A DNA stretch of 14,401 nt, taken from assembly GCA_002503885.1 (NCBI GenBank), contig DASQ01000030.1:1-14401 (forward strand). Reading direction: 5' to 3'. Positions 7,107-13,912 of the stretch are shown in pieces (positions within the stretch are counted from its first letter, which is position 1; each line of letters starts with the position of its first letter). The position numbers and the translations under genes were made by a program. This stretch comes from Methanoculleus marisnigri. GTDB taxonomy: Archaea; Halobacteriota; Methanomicrobia; Methanomicrobiales; Methanoculleaceae. The notes below the pieces were generated by a model. That model worked only from the letters and a program-made list of their open reading frames with translations, did no database searches and was not told where the DNA came from.

Positions 7107-8776
7107 GACCGCCACTCCAGCAGCCCGGATAGGGAGAGGGTATTTAATATATCGTCCGGGGTGCACCAGCCCCGGCGTGCCAGCATGATACCGTAGCGCA
7201 TATTTGCAAATTCGCCATTCCTGTGGGCATCGGTCCCTGCAGCCAGTTTCACTCCTTTCTTCTTCGCATGCCAGATATAAATATCCTCAAGGTCGAGCCG
7301 GTGAGGCGACGCGTTGATCTCAAGGGCGGTCCCCGTCACCGCAGCGTGGTCGATCACCCGGAGAAGGTCGATTGCGTACGGCGGTCTGCGGCCGAGAAGG
7401 CGCCCGGTGGGATGGCCGATGATATCGACGTGCTCGTTCTCCATCGCGGTGAGGACGCGCCGGGTCAGGAGATCCTGGTCCTGGGCGAACCCCGAATGGA
7501 CCGATGCGATTACCAGGTCGAGGTCGGCGAGAACCTTGTTCGGGTATCCGAGCGTGCCGTCGCTCTTGATATCCACTTCGCTCCCGGCGAGGAGCTGGCA
7601 GGCGTGCCGGCGGTTGACCCGCTCGATCTCGGTCTGCTGTTCTTTGAGGGCATCCGGGGTCACCCGCGAGGAGTGGTCGGTGACCACGACGTACTCGTAG
7701 TCCCGGGCGTCTCCGGCCTCCGCCACGTCCTCGATCGACTGGTGGCCGTCGCTCCAGGTTGTGTGAGCGTGAAGGTCTCCCCGCACGTCGCGAAGGTCGA
7801 CCAGGTCGGGGAGGGTGCCCCGGAGGGCGAGTTCGATCTCGCCCCGGTCCTCGCGCAACTCCGGCGGGACGATCGCCATCCCGAGGAATGAAAAGACCTC
7901 CTCCTCGCTCCCGAACGTCTGCAGGCGGCCGCTTGCAGTCTCCACGAGGCCTTCGGGTTCAAGCCGGTAGCCCCGTTCCAGCGCCACCTCGCCGAGGCGG
8001 GCCAGAAACCCCCGGGAGCCTGTGGCGCAGAGGAGCGCGGTCCCGCACCGGCCGGGCTCGGTGAACCGGATCTTCAGGTCGGCACCGCCGAGAGTGAGCG
8101 AGACCACTTCGGCGCTCGCATCGGCAGCCCCGAGGCTGTTTACGAGGGCGTTCCGGTTCCCGGTAGCGACGATCTCAATCCTGCCGACTGAGCTTGACCC
8201 CCGCCGGTAACTCCCCGCAACCGCATACTGCCCATCAGGGAAGAGCGCGGCCACGCTCGCGAGCACGGCGTCGGCCTGTGGGCGGGCCATCCGGTTCGAC
8301 CTCTGGCGGAACTGCCTGATGCCTCGCTCGATCGCCTCCTCCTTCTTTGCCCCGAACCCCGGGAGTGCCCTGAGCCGGTGCCCCTTCACCGCCTGCTCGA
8401 GATCCTCCACGGTCAGGATGCCGAGTCTCTTCCAGAGGGTGTGCAGGGTCTTTGGGCCCACGCCGGCAACGCCGAGAAGCTCGACGATCGACCCGGGGAT
8501 GGTTGCCTGCAGACTATCGAGTTCCCCAAACGACCCGGTAGCGGCGATCTCGTGGATCTGCCCGGCTATCCGGACACCTATGCCCGGGATACGGGTGAGT
8601 TCCTCCTCAGTGAGTTTTGCAACCGGGAAAGAGAGCCGCTCGACCTGCCGCGCCGCCCGCTCGTAAGCCCCGGTCCGGTACCGGTCATCTCCCGCGATCT
8701 CGAGCAGACGGCCCATGAATGCGAGCCGTTCGGCAACATCCCTGTTCGTGACCTGCCGCTCCGGGGTCGTCCCCAT
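7103..8776 (-). CDS. polX: PolX-family protein with degenerate polymerase site and intact PHP domain
   Basis: About 557 residues, the usual PolX length. The order is an N-terminal helix-hairpin-helix region (I-P-G-I-G 63-67, V-A-G-V-G 103-107, L-P-G-F-G 138-142), a nucleotidyltransferase palm (G-S-Y-R-R-G 188-193), and a C-terminal PHP phosphoesterase domain. The palm normally reads G-D-I-D after this point; here it is G-R-I-E (198-201), so two metal-binding aspartates are lost. A third, D233 in A-D-L-K-I, remains. PHP metal ligands are intact: H336-A-H338, D367-H368, E400, H427, H455, D516-A-H518. PHP domains of PolX act as Mn-dependent 3'-5' exonucleases in DNA repair, so this protein is more likely a nuclease than a polymerase. 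The ATG at 8776 fits a leaderless message from the box A at 8799-8806; the ATG at 8782 is an alternative. The stop overlaps the next gene. Confidence 0.88.
   Translation of the reverse strand: MGTTPERQVTNRDVAERLAFMGRLLEIAGDDRYRTGAYERAARQVERLSFPVAKLTEEELTRIPGIGVRIAGQIHEIAATGSFGELDSLQATIPGSIVELLGVAGVGPKTLHTLWKRLGILTVEDLEQAVKGHRLRALPGFGAKKEEAIERGIRQFRQRSNRMARPQADAVLASVAALFPDGQYAVAGSYRRGSSSVGRIEIVATGNRNALVNSLGAADASAEVVSLTLGGADLKIRFTEPGRCGTALLCATGSRGFLARLGEVALERGYRLEPEGLVETASGRLQTFGSEEEVFSFLGMAIVPPELREDRGEIELALRGTLPDLVDLRDVRGDLHAHTTWSDGHQSIEDVAEAGDARDYEYVVVTDHSSRVTPDALKEQQTEIERVNRRHACQLLAGSEVDIKSDGTLGYPNKVLADLDLVIASVHSGFAQDQDLLTRRVLTAMENEHVDIIGHPTGRLLGRRPPYAIDLLRVIDHAAVTGTALEINASPHRLDLEDIYIWHAKKKGVKLAAGTDAHRNGEFANMRYGIMLARRGWCTPDDILNTLSLSGLLEWRS
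7115..7118 (-). promoter_or_regulatory. Ribosome binding site deciding a GTG start
   Basis: GGAG on the minus strand lies 8 nt before the GTG at 7104-7106, inside the last codons of the PolX-family gene. It supports translational coupling and the short 196-residue form. Confidence 0.6.
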
Positions 8777-8798
8777 GATCATCGATCGTCCGTGAAAC

Positions 8799-8806
8799 CA
8801 TATAGG
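8799..8806 (-). promoter_or_regulatory. Candidate box A promoter of polX and the NgBR-like gene
   Basis: The minus strand reads CCTATATGG, centred about 26 nt upstream of the ATG at 8776. The spacing suggests a leaderless transcript, and no Shine-Dalgarno site is seen at the start. Confidence 0.5.
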
Positions 8807-8877
8807 CGTTGATGCTCGCCGGGTGCAGGCGCACGAAGGGCGTCGCCGGACGGGAACATATGCGGACGGCACATTCC

Positions 8878-8997
8878 CTACGTCACGTCTTCCGGAAAGA
8901 GTGCCTTTCCTTTCTTGGTGTATTCGATAACACCCAGTTGTTTGAGGAGATCCCGGTCCTCATCGACTTCCCATCCCCTGGAGGAGTGGCGCTGCTC
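8878..8997 (-). pseudogene. Possible decayed gene remnant (C-terminal fragment)
   Basis: A 39-codon frame with no start codon runs from just after a TGA (8998-9000) to a TAG (8878-8880). It reads like a natural protein end: W-E-V-D-E-D-R-D-L-L-K-Q-L-G-V-I-E-Y-T, then K-K-G-K-A-L-F-P-E-D-V-T. The charged, leucine-patterned sequence resembles a wing or helix of a DNA-binding protein, but I cannot name a family. It could be spurious. Confidence 0.3.
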
Positions 8998-9005
8998 TCA
9001 TCCCT

Positions 9006-9021
9006 CCCCTTGCGCAAGGGG
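9006..9021. promoter_or_regulatory. Perfect 16-bp palindrome upstream of dtxR-feoB (candidate operator)
   Basis: CCCCTTGCGCAAGGGG is a perfect inverted repeat about 64 nt before the ATG at 9085 and about 30 nt before the box A. Its length and dyad symmetry suit a dimeric winged-helix regulator, so autoregulation by the adjacent DtxR-family protein is possible. Its sequence does not match the bacterial DtxR box. Confidence 0.4.
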
Positions 9022-9049
9022 TCTTCCCGCTTATGCTGCCTACACCCCC

Positions 9050-9059
9050 AAATATAAAC
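9050..9059 (+). promoter_or_regulatory. Candidate box A promoter of the dtxR-feoB operon
   Basis: AAATATAAAC is centred about 30 nt upstream of the ATG at 9085, in the most AT-rich part of the gap. Transcription should begin a few bases before the start codon. No Shine-Dalgarno site lies near the ATG; the GGAG at 9064-9067 is too far upstream. Confidence 0.55.
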
Positions 9060-9084
9060 TTATAGGAGTCAAAGAAAATGTAGC

Positions 9085-9717
9085 ATGCTTCCTTCCACAT
9101 TTGAGGATTACCTTGAAGCGGTCCTCACGATCACGGGAAACGGCGGGCAGTCGGCGACGCTGCAGGAGATAGCGGGAGCCCTCGGCACCGAAAGGGAAGC
9201 CACCGGGACTACCATCGCCTCCCTGGTCGAGGAAGGATACCTGGAGCGGGCAACCGACGACGCCGTCAGACTGACCGAGAAGGGATTATCGGTGGCGTCA
9301 GTGGTGGCACGGAAACACCGTGTCCTCCAGTGTTTCTTAACGGAGATGCTCGGTGTCGATGCGGACGCCGCGAGCAAGGAGGCCTGCACGCTCGAGCACG
9401 ACATCTCCGACGAGACGATCGACCGGCTCTCTTCCTACATGGACGGCGCCCAACCCCCAACGGGGCGTATGGGACACTGCCGGGGCCGGGACGCCTGCAC
9501 GCTGCTTGACTGCAAGGAAGGGGATACCGTTAAGGTGGCGACGATACGGGGGCCCCGGCGGCACCGGAGGCTGCTCGACCTCGGCATCTTCCCCGGTGAG
9601 GTCGTGCAGATCCGGCGGAAACTCCCGAACCAGTCGGTCGTGGTCAGGGTGAAAGGGTGCGACATCGCTATCAGCCCCGAGATCGCCGGATCGATCCTGG
9701 TGGAGTCGTGTCCATGA
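9085..9717 (+). CDS. DtxR/MntR-family metal-dependent repressor fused to a FeoA domain
   Basis: A 210-residue regulator, probably sensing ferrous iron and controlling the feoB gene it overlaps. Residues 1-65 are the winged-helix DNA-binding domain. Residues about 70-120 are the metal-binding and dimerisation domain. D8, E11, H78, C101, E104 and H105 occupy ligand positions: D8/E11 are as in MntR, while C101-x-x-E-H is as in iron-sensing DtxR/IdeR. A linker at 128-143 contains H131, C132, C138 and C143. Residues 140-207 are an SH3-like FeoA domain (E-G-D-T-V-K-V, R-L-L-D-L-G-I-F-P-G, I-A-I-S-P-E-I-A-G-S-I-L-V). No free-standing feoA is seen in the window, so this fusion may supply FeoA function or sense FeoB activity. 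The stop overlaps the feoB start by ATGA. Confidence 0.88.
   Translation: MLPSTFEDYLEAVLTITGNGGQSATLQEIAGALGTEREATGTTIASLVEEGYLERATDDAVRLTEKGLSVASVVARKHRVLQCFLTEMLGVDADAASKEACTLEHDISDETIDRLSSYMDGAQPPTGRMGHCRGRDACTLLDCKEGDTVKVATIRGPRRHRRLLDLGIFPGEVVQIRRKLPNQSVVVRVKGCDIAISPEIAGSILVESCP
9702..9705 (+). promoter_or_regulatory. Ribosome binding site fixing the FeoB start
   Basis: GGAG lies 8 nt before the ATG at 9714, within the last codons of the regulator gene. It supports this start over the earlier in-frame ATG at 9657. Confidence 0.65.
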
Positions 9718-11564
9718 GATTTGCGCTGATCGGCAACCCCAGCGTAGGCAAATCCCTGATCTTCAACCAGCTCACCGGCCTCGGGGTCGAGGTGAGCAAC
9801 TATCCCGGGACCACGGTCGAGTTGCAGCGGGGCAACACCTGTTTTCAGCGTGAGATGGTCGAACTTGTGGATCTTCCCGGCGTCTATTCGCTGGAAGGGG
9901 GTTCGGACGAGGAAGATCTGGTCCACCGGTTCCTGGAGCAGCAGGACACCGATGCGGTCATCGTGGTGGTGAACGTCACACGCCTGGAGCGCAACCTCTA
10001 CCTTCTCCTCCAGGTGGCGGAGTACGGCCTCCCGATGGTCGTCGTGCTCAACATGGCCGATGAAGCCGCAAAATTGGGGATTGAGATCGATCCCGCCCCG
10101 ATCCGCGACCTTCTCGGTGTCGATGTCATCCAGACGGCGGCGTCGCAGGGGAAGAACATCGACCGGATCATCCCGGCGGCCCTTGCCGCCACCCGGCCGT
10201 CGAAAGTGGAGATCCCGTACGACCATCATGTGGAAGCCGCCGTCCGGAGTCTCGGGAAGATGTTTGGTGTCGACCGCAAGGAGAGCGTCCGGGCGCTCCA
10301 GGGGTTCGGCGATAACCCGGAACTGCTCGAGGCGGCACGAACGATCGCCGACGAGATCGAGTCCCGGCACCGGATGACGGTCACCCAGGTCATCGCGGCC
10401 AACCGGCACAACTTCGCTCACCGGATCGCCGACCTCACCCTCAAGGAAGAGTTGCTCCTCCGCCAGACCGACCCTGACAGTATCCTGACCCGGCTGTTCC
10501 CCGGAATGCCGATCCTCCTCGGCATCCTCGTCGGGATGCTCCTCCTGGTCTTCGTCGTGGGATCGTTCCTTGAGGAGATCATCGTGGAGATCTTCAACGT
10601 ATTTGCCATACAACCGTTCCTCGCGCTCGGGCTGCCTCCACTCGCCGAAGAACTGGGAAGATCCATCCTGCTCGCGCTCCAGGCGGGCCTCGGGATAGCA
10701 TTCCCGTACGTCCTGCTCTTCTACATCATCATCTCCGTCCTCGAAGACTCCGGATACATGACCCGGGCGGCCTTCCTCGCCGACAACGCGATGCACAGGC
10801 TCGGGATGCACGGCGGGGCGGTCATCCCCCTCACCCTGGCGTTCGGGTGCAACGTGCCGGCTATCATGAGCATCCGGCTCCTGCACTCACGGCGGGAGCG
10901 CATTATTGCCTCGTTCCTGGTCACGATGGTTCCCTGCTCGGCCCGGACCGTCATCATCGCCGGGATTGTGGGGAGCTTCGTCGGTCTCGGGGCGGCATTC
11001 AGCGTATATGGCATCGTCTTCGTCCTGATCCTCATCACGGGGCTCGTCCTCTCCCGCGTGACGCCGGGCGAGCGGTTCGGCATGATCATGGAGATGGTGC
11101 CGCTCCGCCGGCCGGACTCGAAACTGGTGATGAAGAAGGCCTGGGCGCGCCTCTCGGAGTTCCTCTTCATCGCGATGCCGCTCCTCCTCGTCGGGAGCGT
11201 CGTCCTCGGGCTGCTCGAGTTCTTCGGTATCATGGCAATCTTTGAGGGGATCGTGGAGCCCTACACCATGGCCCTCCTCGGCCTTCCCGGCTACTCGGCG
11301 ACGGCGCTCGTCTTCGGGATCCTCCGGAAAGAGATGGCGTTTGAGACCCTCGCCATCCTCGCAGGCACCGCCGACCTGGGGGCGGTGCTCTCATCCCTCC
11401 AGCTGTACATCTTTGCGGTCGTCACCGTCCTCTTCGTCCCCTGCCTCGCGACCATCACGGTCCTCCTGCGTGAAGTCGGTTCAAGGATAACGCTCGCGAT
11501 CACCGTCTACACCGTTGCCCTCGGACTCCTTATCGGAGGCCTTATGTATCGTATCCTATCATAA
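9714..11564 (+). CDS. feoB: Ferrous iron transporter FeoB
   Basis: A 616-residue membrane protein that imports ferrous iron, with a cytoplasmic G domain. G1 is G7-N-P-S-V-G-K-S14, followed by N-Y-P-G-T-T-V-E (29-36), G3 D53-L-P-G56, G4 N113-M-A-D116, and a T-A-A-S-Q-G block as G5. The transmembrane part holds Y-M-T-R-A-A-F and G378-C379-N-V-P-A-I-M, the gate motif whose cysteine is thought to lie in the iron path, and a second V-P-C-S-A-R block. Multiple hydrophobic helices run to the C-terminus. It is shorter than the E. coli protein (773) because C-terminal extensions are absent. It overlaps the DtxR-FeoA gene, so iron-responsive co-expression is likely. Confidence 0.95.
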   Translation: MRFALIGNPSVGKSLIFNQLTGLGVEVSNYPGTTVELQRGNTCFQREMVELVDLPGVYSLEGGSDEEDLVHRFLEQQDTDAVIVVVNVTRLERNLYLLLQVAEYGLPMVVVLNMADEAAKLGIEIDPAPIRDLLGVDVIQTAASQGKNIDRIIPAALAATRPSKVEIPYDHHVEAAVRSLGKMFGVDRKESVRALQGFGDNPELLEAARTIADEIESRHRMTVTQVIAANRHNFAHRIADLTLKEELLLRQTDPDSILTRLFPGMPILLGILVGMLLLVFVVGSFLEEIIVEIFNVFAIQPFLALGLPPLAEELGRSILLALQAGLGIAFPYVLLFYIIISVLEDSGYMTRAAFLADNAMHRLGMHGGAVIPLTLAFGCNVPAIMSIRLLHSRRERIIASFLVTMVPCSARTVIIAGIVGSFVGLGAAFSVYGIVFVLILITGLVLSRVTPGERFGMIMEMVPLRRPDSKLVMKKAWARLSEFLFIAMPLLLVGSVVLGLLEFFGIMAIFEGIVEPYTMALLGLPGYSATALVFGILRKEMAFETLAILAGTADLGAVLSSLQLYIFAVVTVLFVPCLATITVLLREVGSRITLAITVYTVALGLLIGGLMYRILS

Positions 11565-11577
11565 ATGGTGTACTGAG

Positions 11578-12297
11578 ATGTACCTCTACGAAACCGGCAT
11601 TCCGATGATCGACAGGGAGTATGGGGGCCTGCGGGCTGCCGCGAACGTCCTCATCCTGGCGCCGCCCCTGACCTATGCGGAGCATCTGGCATACAGAGTA
11701 GCCTGCCCCCGGGCGGGGGAATGGACGGTTGCGATCTCGACCGACGAGCGTGCCGCCGACGTCGTCGGCGCATTCAGGAGGCAGGGGGCAGGGAGACACC
11801 AGATCGGGATCATCGATGCGGTCACGAAGAGTTCGGTGCCGACCCTGCGGGACACGACGAAGGCGAAGTTTGTCACGAGCCCCCTCGACCTGACCAGTAT
11901 GGGCATCAAGTTCTCAAGGATGGTAGAGGATATGTGGAAGGAGGGGGTGATGGCCGATCCTCCAGGGCCGATGCCTCCGCCGATCCGGCTCTGCATCAAC
12001 TCGGTCTCGACGCTTCTTATGTATGCACGGCTTGAGGTGACCTTCAAGTTCCTCCACGTCATCACGAACCGGGTGAAGAAACTTGAGGGGATCGGGATCT
12101 ACGTCCTCAACAGCGAGTCGTTCGACGACCGGACGGTATCCACGATCAAGCAGTTGATGAACATGGTCATCGAGGTGAGGACGGATGACGGGAGGCAGTC
12201 GGTGGAGCGGGACTTCCGCGTCATCGGCATCCACGGCAGGACGACCCCCTGGATCCGTTACTTCTACGATGATGGAACACTGACAGTTGAGGGATGA
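11578..12297 (+). CDS. KaiC/RecA-like protein lacking the Walker A motif (HTR-like)
   Basis: A 239-residue soluble protein. Its start, G-I-P-M-I-D-R-E-Y-G-G-L, resembles the opening of KaiC-like RecA-fold ATPases (G-I-P-x-L-D-x-L-L-G-G-G). However, where the P-loop G-x-x-G-x-G-K-T should be it has L-I-L-A-P-P-L-T-Y-A-E-H, so ATP hydrolysis is doubtful. A hydrophobic strand with I-N-S-V-S-T-L-L-M-Y (139-148) occupies the Walker B region. The family is widespread in Euryarchaeota and sometimes called HTR-like or signal-transduction ATPases. The start is the ATG at 11578, 13 bp after feoB; a weak GGTG lies upstream. An in-frame extension to 11515 lies within feoB. Role unknown; co-expression with iron uptake is likely from position. 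Confidence 0.75.
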   Translation: MYLYETGIPMIDREYGGLRAAANVLILAPPLTYAEHLAYRVACPRAGEWTVAISTDERAADVVGAFRRQGAGRHQIGIIDAVTKSSVPTLRDTTKAKFVTSPLDLTSMGIKFSRMVEDMWKEGVMADPPGPMPPPIRLCINSVSTLLMYARLEVTFKFLHVITNRVKKLEGIGIYVLNSESFDDRTVSTIKQLMNMVIEVRTDDGRQSVERDFRVIGIHGRTTPWIRYFYDDGTLTVEG

Positions 12298-12388
12298 CGA
12301 TGAAACCCTTGCAGATGCGTCCCGGCTGCCTCATGCCCCGGATACCCTGCCTTCCTGCGTTCAGCCTCGCTTCTGGAGCGAACCGCCC

Positions 12389-13141
12389 ATGCTGATCTTC
12401 GTGGGTCTGGGGCTCTACGACCTCGGGGATATATCGGTCAAAGGCCTCGAATATGTCCGTAACGCCGATGCCGTCTACCTGGAATCGTACACGTCGCGGT
12501 TGATGGGGACGGATGTTCCCGCGATGGAGGCGTTCTTTGGCAAGGAGGTCCGGGTGCTCGGGCGAGAGGATGTCGAAGGGGACCCCCGCGAGATCCTCGA
12601 GCGTGCCGCGATAGGCCGGGTGGCGTTCCTGACCGGGGGAGACCCCATGGTCTCGACGACGCATGCCGACCTGCGGATGCGGGCAGCCGCCGCCGGGATT
12701 GAGACGTCCATCATCCACGCCTCCTCGATATCGAGTGCGGTCTCGGGCCTCTCCGGGCTCCAGAACTACCGGTTCGGGAAGTCCTGTTCGGTGCCGTTCC
12801 CCGCGAAGGGGTGGTTCCCGACGGCCCCCCTCGAGACGGTTGCGGCAAACCTCGCGCTCAACCTGCATACGCTTGTCTACCTCGATATCCAGAAAGACCG
12901 CTATATGCGCATCCCCGAGGCGGTCGCCCTCCTCGAAGAGATGGCGGAGAAGCGCGGCATCGAGCCGCCCGGCCTGTACGTGGGCATCGCCCGGGCGGGG
13001 TCGGAGAGCCCCGTGGTCGTGGCGGGGACCGGTGCGAAGCTCAGAGAGACGGAGTTTGGGGCCCCGCTCCATATCCTCGTCGTGCCGGCGGACCTCCACC
13101 CCATGGAACGCGAGTACCTGGAGATCTTTGCCGGCTTATGA
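12389..13141 (+). CDS. dphB: Diphthine synthase
   Basis: A 250-residue SAM-dependent methyltransferase of the diphthamide pathway. It methylates the modified histidine of elongation factor 2. Family motifs are clear: F-V-G-L-G-L-Y-D-L-G-D-I-S-V-K-G-L (4-20), A-V-Y-L-E-S-Y-T-S (28-36), G-G-D-P-M-V-S-T-T-H (83-92), and the I-H-A-S-S-I (109-114) to L-Q-N-Y-R-F-G-K (124-131) block. Length is normal. The ATG at 12389 is chosen because the conserved N-terminus begins there and GGAG lies 10 nt upstream; an extension to 12287 would overlap the previous gene. The stop overlaps the next gene (ATGA). Confidence 0.93.
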   Translation: MLIFVGLGLYDLGDISVKGLEYVRNADAVYLESYTSRLMGTDVPAMEAFFGKEVRVLGREDVEGDPREILERAAIGRVAFLTGGDPMVSTTHADLRMRAAAAGIETSIIHASSISSAVSGLSGLQNYRFGKSCSVPFPAKGWFPTAPLETVAANLALNLHTLVYLDIQKDRYMRIPEAVALLEEMAEKRGIEPPGLYVGIARAGSESPVVVAGTGAKLRETEFGAPLHILVVPADLHPMEREYLEIFAGL

Positions 13142-13704
13142 CCCTCGAGGAGTACGGTGCCGTCTTTTTGGAGGCACTCTCCCTGACCCGGATTGCCGTC
13201 CCGGAGGAGACCCTCCTTCACCAGGTGGCCGACGAGGTGCTCGAGATGGCTGCGGCCTACCAGAGCGACGGCACGGCGTTTCTGACGGATGATCCGGTGA
13301 ACGCGCTCGCCGCCTTTGCGTACGGGCTCGGGTGGCTTGACGCAGGCTCGCGGCTCGGGCTCTTTGAGCCGCTCGCCGCCCACCCGCCGGACGGGGTGGA
13401 TGCAGCCATACCGGACCGATATGGCACCCACCTGGACGAGAAGACCCACCGCTACCGGCGGATGCTTCGCTCCGCTCTTCTCGTGGTTCGCGCGGGCCCG
13501 GACGAGGCGAGCCCGCTCTCTGCGGGGGCGGAGGTGTTCCGCTCCGCGGCGTCTTCCCGGTATGCGGAGGGCGTAGAACGCCTTGATGCGGGCGACCTTG
13601 CCGGCGCCCTCGCCCGGTTCAGCTACGGGTATGCCTGGCTTGATGCCGGTGTCCGTGCGGGACTCTTCAGGATCACCGGCGAGCGGGGTCTCTTCACCGT
13701 CTAA
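13138..13704 (+). CDS. DUF357 protein with two copies of the domain
   Basis: A 188-residue archaeal protein of unknown function. Two similar segments are visible: D-P-V-N-A-L-A-A-F-A-Y-G-L-G-W-L-D-A-G (52-70) followed by L-G-L-F, and D-L-A-G-A-L-A-R-F-S-Y-G-Y-A-W-L-D-A-G (153-171) followed by A-G-L-F. Each is the signature of the helical DUF357 family, here duplicated. The start overlaps the diphthine synthase stop (ATGA), so the two are translated together. This suggests a link to translation or EF2 modification, but no mechanism can be read from the sequence. Confidence 0.85.
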   Translation: MTLEEYGAVFLEALSLTRIAVPEETLLHQVADEVLEMAAAYQSDGTAFLTDDPVNALAAFAYGLGWLDAGSRLGLFEPLAAHPPDGVDAAIPDRYGTHLDEKTHRYRRMLRSALLVVRAGPDEASPLSAGAEVFRSAASSRYAEGVERLDAGDLAGALARFSYGYAWLDAGVRAGLFRITGERGLFTV

Positions 13705-13752
13705 GGACCGGCGCGGAAGCAGATCCCCGGCCTGGCTTGAGGTGCAAAATGA

Positions 13753-13866
13753 GCGGCTACGTTCCTCGACACGCTCCAGGGGGAGAACGCTGCCTTACGG
13801 GGCGAACCCGAGCAGATCCAGCGACAGATCGCGATGCAGGCCGGCATCAGCGCGAGCCCGGAGAAA
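13753..13866 (+). pseudogene. Possible coding remnant after the DUF357 gene
   Basis: In the same frame as the DUF357 gene, after three stop codons, 38 codons read F-L-D-T-L-Q-G-E-N-A-A-L-R-G-E-P-E-Q-I-Q then R-Q-I-A-M-Q-A-G-I-S-A-S-P-E-K-P. Third positions are almost all G or C, as in the real genes nearby. There is no start codon before the internal ATG, and no ribosome binding site. It looks like a coiled-coil or linker fragment of a lost gene. No family assigned. Confidence 0.3.
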
Positions 13867-13867
13867 C

Positions 13868-13877
13868 CTATTTTAGG
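13868..13877 (+). promoter_or_regulatory. Weak box A candidate for the small protein gene
   Basis: CTATTTTAGG is the most AT-rich site upstream of the small gene. It would place transcription start near 13897, just before the AGGAGG ribosome binding site at 13902-13907. Confidence 0.35.
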
Positions 13878-13901
13878 TACGCCGGGATATCATACCCTAT
13901 C

Positions 13902-13907
13902 AGGAGG
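13902..13907 (+). promoter_or_regulatory. Strong Shine-Dalgarno site of the small protein gene
   Basis: AGGAGG is followed by 5 nt and then ATG (13913). It is one of the best ribosome binding sites in the window and the main support for this short gene. Confidence 0.7.
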
Positions 13908-13912
13908 GAAAG

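Noticed and set aside
8809..9057. An 82-codon plus-strand frame in the polX-dtxR gap
   Set aside because: It has no ribosome binding site, runs through the 16-bp palindrome and the promoter region, and resembles no family.
9657..9713. Upstream extension of FeoB from the ATG at 9657
   Set aside because: It lies within the FeoA domain coding sequence. FeoB family proteins begin just before the G1 motif, and GGAG supports 9714.
9435..10886. A 483-codon minus-strand open frame
   Set aside because: It is antisense to dtxR and feoB, whose motifs are unmistakable. The frame is a GC-rich codon shadow rich in Asp, Glu and Arg.
12221..13099. A 292-codon minus-strand open frame
   Set aside because: It is antisense to diphthine synthase, which has all family motifs.
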